Shown: in pieces, positions 57,225-64,000 of the stretch
Numbering within the stretch: the stretch's first letter is position 1
Layout of the letters: every line of letters starts with the position of its first letter
NCBI GenBank assembly: GCA_034401795.1
Contig: CM067373.1
Location: 39,964,669 to 40,028,668 of the forward strand
Direction of reading: 5' to 3'
Length of the DNA: 64,000 nucleotides
From: Chaetoderma sp. LZ-2023a
Taxonomy: Eukaryota > Mollusca > Caudofoveata > Chaetodermatida > Chaetodermatidae
The notes under the pieces: generated by a model
Told to the model about the DNA's origin: nothing
Database searches by the model: none
The model's input: only the letters and a program-made list of their open reading frames with translations
Program-made: the position numbers and the translations under genes

Positions 57225-57765
57225 ATGCACGTCTATTGCTAGAGGCGTAATGGATAATTGTGCGTCCATTACACAGCCAATCAGATTGTGTGTCCATTGC
57301 TACAGGGGTAATCGATAATTTATGTGCATCTATCGCTAGAGCCCTAATCGATAATTGTGTGTCCAGCGCTCAGCCAATCAAATTTTGCATCCATCGCCAC
57401 AGGGCTAATTGATAATTGATACCTATTGCTACAACCATAATCAATAATTGTGCATCCATTGCTCAGCTATTCAGATTGTGCTTAATTGCTACAGGGGTAA
57501 TCAGTAATTTGATTCACAAGTATGCTTCTAATTTATGCCCATCTATCGCTGCCGCCATAATGGATAATTGTGCATCCATCGTTCAGCCCATCCGATTGCT
57601 CGTCTATCGCTACAGGGGCAATCACTAATTTCATTGACAGGTATGGTTATAATTTATGCTCATCTGTCGCTACAGCCCTAATCGACAATTGTGTGTCCAT
57701 CTCACTGTCAATCAGCTTACACGTCCATTTGCTACAGGGGTAATCCATAACATACTGTTTTGATT
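57225..57765. repeat. ~121-bp tandem repeat, block 2 (diverged)
   Basis: About 5 degenerate units of the same family (GGGTAATCGATAATTTATG, ATAATTGTGCATCCAT, CAGCC.ATCAGATTG). Confidence 0.8.
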
Positions 57766-57769
57766 GACA

Positions 57770-58395
57770 TGTAGGGGTGATACTGAGCGAGCTAGAGTGA
57801 ACATCTCTGTGTACTAGTAGTGATGGGTTGTTTTCATTATACCTTTAGTATTGTTAGAACTAGTACTAGTAGTGATGGATGTTATATTTATTCTACTGTT
57901 AGTAGTGTTACTGTGCAAGTATAGCAAGTGATATACCTTCTGGATATATAAACGGATTTACAGAATTCGCAAGAAGAGGAAACAACGAAAATAGGTATTT
58001 TGGAGAGTATTTTATATTTGAGAAAAATAGTATAAAACCATTTAAAAAAATCAAAAATCAACAGTTAAAACTGCCTTTCTTACGTATTGATAATTACTGA
58101 CACTAACCAACGGGGTGGGGGGGTTGGAGTGGGGGTGATAGATGCGCACTTTGATTGGCTCTCAAAGGTCCCCGGATTTTGAGGGGGATGGGATGGGGAC
58201 TTAATTGCCCATATATGGAGTGTGAAAGAGGGGCGTGTGTTGGTAGGCGTCTTTGTGAAGAACGCCCACCAGCACACACATGCCGTTTTATCACGCCATA
58301 TGTAGGCAATTAATCCACGGTCCCTCGAAATCACGTGACCCGTGAGAGCCAATCAAATAGCCCGTCCATCTCACACCCATTACGCCTGACATCAG
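57770..58395 (-). repeat. ~600-bp inverted repeat, right arm
   Basis: Reverse complement of 52925-53535, including its own internal hairpin (TTGATTGGCTCTCA at 58152 with TGAGAGCCAATCA at 58341). Together the arms bracket 4.2 kb. Confidence 0.8.
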
Positions 58396-58627
58396 ATACT
58401 TGAGTGACAGATCGGAACCCTCCATTGTAAATATATAGACCTTTGCCAGCCTTAAGATTGCAACGACGCACTGAAGGACTCAATGTTGAAAGCGCATACT
58501 TACATAACAACAAACACAACAGAGGCATGTTTTCCATTATGATAAATAATTGTTCAAACAGAAATACTGAAAATAAACTCATGCCATATTTCAAATAATA
58601 ACTAGTGTAATATAGACCTATCTAGCG

Positions 58628-58694
<67 letters not shown>
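58628..58694. repeat. (ATT)n microsatellite
   Basis: About 22 perfect ATT units. Confidence 0.97.
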
Positions 58695-58695
<1 letters not shown>

Positions 58696-58954
58696 ATAGT
58701 TAAGATCGATTAATTACTTCCCGGACTCACAGCGTGGAATAATTAAGCCCTCGTTCCAATTCTGATAATTCCGTCCGGTAAGGTAAGTAGAGAATAGTTG
58801 GGTTCACAATGTTCCAAACAGAAAGATTGAGCTTATCTATAGCTATCGATGAGAACGCAATGTTCTATAAATAGCTTTCAGTTCAAACATTTTGGCAATC
58901 TGCCAGAGTAAATATTTTATGTCAAAATATTATATTCTTACACTCGCTACATCC

Positions 58955-60190
58955 CAGTGATGGTATCCCCGGTGATGGTATCCCCAGTGATGGTATTCCC
59001 CGTGATGGTATCCCTGGTGATGTTATCCCTGGTGATGGTATCCCCGGTGATGGCATCCCCGATGATGATATCCCCCGTGATTGTATCCCTGGTGATGGCA
59101 TCCCCGATGATGGTATCCCCAGTGATGGTATCCCCAGTGATGGTATCCTCGGTGATGGTATCCCCACTGATGGGATCCCCGGTGATGGTAACCCTAGTGA
59201 TGGTATCCCCACTGATGGTATCCCCGGTGATGGTAACCCAAGTGATGGTATCCCCGCTGGTGGTATCCCCGGTGATTGTATCCTGGGTGATGATATCCCC
59301 AGTGATTGTATCCTCAGTGATGATATCCTTGGCGATGGTATCATCAGTGATCGTATCCCTGGTGATGGTATCCCAGTGATGGTAACTCTGGTCATGGTAT
59401 TCTCGGTATGCCCAGTAATCATATCCCCAATGATGGTATCCCCAGTGATTGATTGTATCGCCACTGATGGTATCCTCAGTGATGGAATCCCCAGTGATGG
59501 TATCCCCAGCGATGGTATCCCCGGTGATGGTATCTCAAGTGATTGATTGTATCGCCACTGATGGTATCCTCAGTGATGGAATCCCCAGTGATGGTATCCC
59601 CAGCGATGGTATCCCCGGTGATGGTATCTCAAGTGATGGTATCCCTGGTGATGGTATTCCAGGTGGTGGTATCCCCGATGATTGTATCAACAGTGATGTT
59701 ATCCTCAGAGATGGTATCCCCAGTGGGTGTATCCACGGTGATTGTATCCCCAGTAATGTTATCCCAGGTCATGGTATCCTCAGTGATGGTATGCCTGGTG
59801 ATAGTATTCCCAGTGATTGTGTCCTCAGTGATGGTATCGCCAGCTATGGTATCCCTGGTGATAGTATTCTCGGTGATGGTAACCCCAGTGATGGTATCCC
59901 CGTTGATGGTATTCCCGTTGATGGTATCACCAGTGATGGTATCCCTGGTGAAGGTATTCCCGGTGGTGATATCCCCAGTGATCGTATTCCCGGTGATGGT
60001 ATTCCCAGTCATGGTATCCCCAGTGATGGTATCCCCGGTGGTGGTATCCCCAGTGATCATATCCCCGGTGATAGTATCCCGGTGATGGTATCCCTGGTTA
60101 TGGTATTCTCAGTGATGGTATCCCCAGTGATGGTAGCCTTGGTGATGAGATAACCGGTGATTGTAGTCATGATGACGGTAATTCCAATGA
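58955..60190. repeat. 15-bp minisatellite A
   Basis: Unit GTGATGGTATCCCCA, about 80 copies with drift. A 94-bp stretch is duplicated in tandem (59449-59542 and 59543-59636). Frames of up to 234 codons here (GIPSD-type repeats) come from the 15-bp period. Confidence 0.95.
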
Positions 60191-60319
60191 TGGTAGTCAC
60201 GATGATGGTCGTCCCATGCAGCAATGAGAGCCCGGGTAATCGTAGCTTGGTGTCGATAGCCCAAGTAACAGTAGGCATAGAGATGGCAGCTTGGCACTAA
60301 AAGACCCAGTTCCTGTGAT

Positions 60320-60656
60320 GGTAAGCACTGCCAATGATGGTAGCACCGGTAATGGTACACCTGATGATGGTAGCAGACGTGGCCAGTAGCGCTAGTGCAA
60401 GTAGCCTCAGTGCCAATAGCCCCGGTGCCAGTAGGACTAGTGCAAGTAGCATCAGTGCCAATAGTCCCAGTGCCAGTAGGGATGGTGCAAGTAGCCTCAG
60501 TGTCAATAGCCTCAGTGCCAATAGGACTAGTGCAAGTAGCCTCAGTGGCAATAGCCCCAGTGCCAGTAGGGATGGTGCAAGTAGCCTCAGTGTCAATAGC
60601 CTCAGTGCCAATAGCCCCAGTTCCATTAGGGATAGTGCAAGTAGCCTCAATTATGC
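60320..60656. repeat. 15-bp minisatellite B
   Basis: Units AGTGCCAATAGCCCC, AGTGCCAGTAGGACT and AGTGCAAGTAGCCTC alternate, with a 45-bp superperiod. The same period as minisatellite A suggests a common origin. Confidence 0.9.
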
Positions 60657-61794
60657 TTTATAGCAAGTGTCTAAAATGAAAATGCATCAATCCATTATTA
60701 CTTATCATAACTGTACATACTCATTTTCCTCAAAGTCCCTTGAATGGCATCGTATGATACGATTCGTATCTTCTGAAGAATCTGGTAAAAATCCAACAAA
60801 TTACGTCAAATCTATTAGCAAATGCTGCCAGTAATAGTATTATATCATCTAACGACCATGTCCACTGGCACAGTCCCACGAATGGTGTCGTTTGTTTGAG
60901 AGTTTGCATACATGTTCAGAGAGTCTGAATGTATGTGTGTGGTGAATAAAGACCCCTGTTCTGTTCATTATCTAGTTCTCATTCGCATACATCTTAGATT
61001 TAGTACATGTTCCCAGATACGTACGCCAACCTAGAGATGTGTTTCACTTTACGACAGTATATATGACCTACACTATAGCGAACCACATATTAAAAAACCC
61101 AATTGATGCAGATTGGGCAAAATCTGTTGTGAATTTTTTAATTTTAAGGCATGTTAGTGCCGTTTGACCATATCTAAATATGGGGTAGACACTTGAGCAT
61201 TTTCGCACTTCCTGCACGAATAGATGGATGAAATTGGGCTCAGTTATATACAAACTTTAACTAATAATCAAAGAGTATCAACCTTCCGTCTTCGGTCAGA
61301 ATTGCCGCCAAAATGGTGGGAAACTTGTACAATAGTAATGAGCATGATAAAAATCAGAAAAATGACTTAAGATTTGAAAACTCACAAAAATCTTTGCCCA
61401 CTCTCTGCAGATTCCCCCACCCCAATCTTTCGTAGACTGTATTAACATCAGCATAAAGTAATCAAAGTACAGTTGTTGTGTTCAAATAAATTAGTACCTC
61501 AGCTAGAATATCTACAGAATGGTGTGCACAATTTATAAAATCATCTTATAGCAAGAATGGATTCCTGTCTTACCACGAATCATAGAAAACAGTCTCTTTT
61601 GATTTGCTACGGTACACTATTGATGTAAACAAAAGGACGTGTTCCTACAGACTGGTACCCGGTGAAATGACCTTTCACTGAGGAATTCACGTGACACCAG
61701 AAACACGTGCAATGAGAAAACCATACAAAGTTATCAATGACAAAATCTGCTCAATATTTGTAATTTGAGAGATTTGTCACGCACTCTAATCAGC
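60657..61794. other. Unique DNA 3' of the innexin exon
   Basis: No supported ORF; probably the 3' UTR and downstream DNA of the minus-strand innexin gene. I could not fix a poly(A) site. Confidence 0.45.
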
Positions 61795-62992
61795 CTACAT
61801 CAGAATCTTATTGTTAACTTTATCTGTTCCCGCAAAATTCTGAGGATCAACATCGTACGTCGCGTGATGCTGTGTGATCTCCGAGATTTCTGCCATTGTT
61901 TTTGGGGAAAGGCGGTCTGCGAGTAGATTGATAACTTGTGGCCGGCTGTCCGGGTTCACTTGCTGTCTCATGACATGTCTATGAAGCGTCTCTTCCAGGA
62001 TAGGATCGTCACCTGCCTGCTGCCGCAACCAACGCCTGTAGCAATGATACAAGATCACACGACACACCCAGATGATCAAATCCACGCACGTGATCACCAA
62101 GAGTAGCATGACCCACACGAAGAGCAGCAGTAAGATCGTCTTGTTGTAGAAGTTGATAGGAACGAAACATTGGATCTGATACATCATAGCGCTAGTGGCC
62201 TGTTGAATGGGCAATTGACACATCATCATTGTAGGGTAAAGGTCATTATCCGGAAGCACTCCATCCTGGTAGATCTGAGAGATGGTCTCGGAGATCGAAT
62301 CCATAAAACCTTCGATGAATATCGCGTTCAGAACACCGAACTGTATGCACACGTTACAGAGATTTAGGATCTTATAAATAATGTAGAGCCAAATTAAGAT
62401 GCCCCTTCTGAGTCGAGGATAGAAACACGTGACGATATCTGCGCAACCTCGCGCGTTCTGCTGGCCAGGCTTCTTCCAACCCTGTGAGAACCTGGGTGGT
62501 GATTTGCCTTTCTTCGCCGCGTCTGTGGTGTGAATATCGGCCTTTTTGATAAAGGTAACCAGGTCATCGGGCTCGGACGAACCATGGTTGTACGAGAAGA
62601 ATCGCCAAAGCCAGTGCGGGATATTGAAGCATAGGATCATGATCATCAAGATAAATGGAACATGTAGTGTGTACTGTGCCTCTCCCTGTCCTTCCTGTTG
62701 TTGTAGCTGCATGGGTTGGCCGAAGTTTGGCTGTTGGAATTGCTGTTGACCAAGATTTGTGTTGATGGAGCTTTGCTGAAGCCAGCACCCTGTGGTGATG
62801 AACCGATACTGAACATTCGGTGGACTCCGGCACTCAATGGGTCCGATGAACAGATGATAGATAGCCAGGAATATAAGGGCGAGTACCAGGATGGCGGATG
62901 TCCACGTGTGGTGCAACCTATCGGCCCACGTGTCCATATATGTGCGCGTAAAGGGCCACCAGCCTCGTGATTTCATGGCACCAAATGATGAC
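61795..62992 (-). CDS. Innexin (gap-junction channel subunit), 3' coding exon
   Basis: Forms gap junctions or hemichannels in the plasma membrane. The reading frame has 393 codons from MKSRGWWPF to a stop at 61795. A splice acceptor (TTTTCCAG) precedes 62992, and the frame stays open to it (SSFGA before the Met), so either the Met at 62976 is the start after a 5' UTR intron or there is an upstream coding exon. Innexin features: DRLHHTWT before TM1 (~27-46); loop 1 cysteines C49 and C64 (PIECR...GCWL); TM2 with VPFILMIM...PHWLWRF (~104-126); TM3 (~190-215); loop 2 with YPTMMMCQLPI and QIQCFVPINFYNKT; TM4 directly after. Oddity: a Gln-rich insertion in loop 1 (~67-100). Family assignment is firm; no damage is seen. 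Confidence 0.88.
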
Positions 62993-63029
62993 CTGGAAAA
63001 GATAATTAAGAAGCAAATTTAAGCAAGAG

Positions 63030-63200
63030 CAATCAGAGATTGCAGACTCTCCCCTTTCGTGTTTGTCATATTGTAAAGCGTTTTCGGATTTTCAGGCTTT
63101 TTTCAGATTTTTCGGATTACGTACAAAGTTGTGGAATCCTAGTTTCAATTACAATCTGTCTTGTATTAAAATTTAAGCTAAATCGGACGACAGCTTTTGG
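63030..63200 (+). repeat. Dispersed repeat G, copy 2
   Basis: AGCAATCAGAGATTGCAGAC, then TTTGTCAT, TTTTTCGGATT, GTGGAATCCTAGT and CTTGTATTAAAATTTAAGC, with CGGACGA, in the same order as 51604-51850. It lies just upstream of the innexin exon, inside the presumed intron. Confidence 0.75.
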
Positions 63201-63205
63201 AGATG

Positions 63206-63476
63206 CAGTGGCAGGCAGACAGGCAGGTAGACATGCAGAGGTGCAGACAGGTAGGCAGACAGATAGACAGGCAGACAGACATGCATACATACAGACAGGA
63301 AGGCAGGCCGGCATGCAGGCAGGCAGACAGACGGACGGATGAGCGGGCAGGTGGGCAGGCGGGCGAGGGGCGGCGGGCGGGCGGACGGATGGATGGACGG
63401 ACAGACTCACTGACTTACTGAGGCACGCACGTATGTACGTACGCACGCACGTGTACATACGCACGCACGCACGTAT
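63206..63476. repeat. (CAGG/CAGA)n and (CGCA)n microsatellite
   Basis: Imperfect tetranucleotides GCAGACAGGCAG, then GGGCGGGC and GGACGGAT types, then CGCACGCACGTA. Directly follows dispersed repeat G. Frames through it are artefacts. Confidence 0.93.
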
Positions 63477-63479
63477 AAA

Positions 63480-64000
63480 GGATTAAACGCCAACCTTAAA
63501 TTAGCTATTACTAAAATGTTCCGAAAGCTTGAATTTTAGGGGAACGTAATGACTTGTCGCGAACCAAATGGATTAACTAATTTTCTTTGTAATTCCATAT
63601 ATTCATCCTTCAGAATCGTAACAATTTCAACATTCTTTCTGTTGTACATTAGTTTAAGCGTGATGTCGTCACGGTTGCCCAGAATACCAGAATCAATGTT
63701 AATTAATAACACGTGAACATTTGGTATCCAATGTTTCAATCCAAACTGCCTCTATTTTGCCTATATTCGTCTGTTTCGTCTTCAACACTTTTGAATTTGG
63801 ATAGGTGAGTGTTCAGATGGGAATATAAATCATGCTCAACATAATGTCCTGTGAGGTTGAAAGGTCCTGCTACATGGATGTCTTCATTTAATCTTATATC
63901 TGAAAGATGGTTGATAGCACGTATTCTAAATACACACGATAATTTGTCCTACATACTATTTCTACACCTACACCTACGTGTAATACGTCGCCGCTGTCTG
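63480..64000. other. No gene supported
   Basis: A 67-codon minus-strand frame (63739-63536, WIPNVHVLLINIDSGILGNR) is not recognised. Possibly intron of the innexin gene. Confidence 0.4.

Noticed and set aside
59449-60153. 234-codon frame of GIPSDGIPGDG repeats, collagen- or elastin-like
   Set aside because: It is generated by the 15-bp minisatellite and is open on the opposite strand too; no flanking coding sequence.
63536-63739. 67-codon minus-strand ORF upstream of innexin
   Set aside because: It could be an exon, but no splice sites or family signal were seen.

Overview
The window looks like gene-poor nuclear DNA of an invertebrate animal, most likely a lophotrochozoan such as a bivalve-like mollusc. 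I infer this from three things: an innexin gene (gap-junction family of invertebrates), the mix of mobile elements (hAT, Tc1, Polinton, two Ty3/gypsy-type LTR retrotransposons, an XPG-nuclease/Cys8 transposon, several LINE tails), and a tandem-repeat element resembling bivalve 'pearl' Helitrons. No species call is possible from the sequence alone. There is no prokaryotic operon structure. Apart from one innexin exon, almost everything recognisable is a mobile element, its remains, or a tandem repeat.

Layout. 1-760: low-complexity DNA. 761-4166: a hAT transposon with 8-bp target duplications and a two-exon transposase broken by one frameshift. 4370-6029: a Tc1 transposon with TA target duplication and a transposase broken by a 2-bp insertion. 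6632-19964: a decayed Polinton/Maverick (protein-primed DNA polymerase on +, retroviral-like integrase on -). Its polymerase is split by a ~10-kb gypsy-type retrotransposon (gag, pol, env-like gene, ~1.57-kb LTRs). 20.3-22.4 kb: LINE and MITE pieces. 23.6-28.6 kb and 38.4-38.8 kb: one 24-bp satellite array, split by a second LTR retrotransposon (28603-38402, - strand) with identical 195-bp LTRs and a 4-bp target duplication. This second element carries two unusual parts: an extra 5' ORF resembling an SGNH/GDSL hydrolase and a helix-hairpin-helix at the Gag N-terminus. 40.1-43.0 kb: a - strand transposon gene with FEN/XPG-like nuclease motifs and an eight-cysteine C-terminus.

43.4-60.7 kb is a patchwork: a ~405-bp MITE family, a ~93-bp hairpin family that also occurs four times in the hAT element, two TTAA-flanked piggyBac-like MITEs, a pearl/Helentron-like element, LINE tails, a SINE, microsatellites, minisatellites of 48, ~121 and 15 bp, and a 5.4-kb segment bounded by ~600-bp inverted repeats. 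61795-62992 (- strand): an innexin exon with a splice acceptor, the only convincing host gene. 63.0-63.5 kb: a dispersed repeat ending in microsatellites.

The elements form a nested record. The satellite and the Polinton are older hosts, and the two LTR retrotransposons are recent arrivals. Both have (near-)identical LTRs yet defective coding regions, which suggests they were mobilised in trans or were copied with errors. All reading was by eye; family names rest on motif recognition, not on searches.
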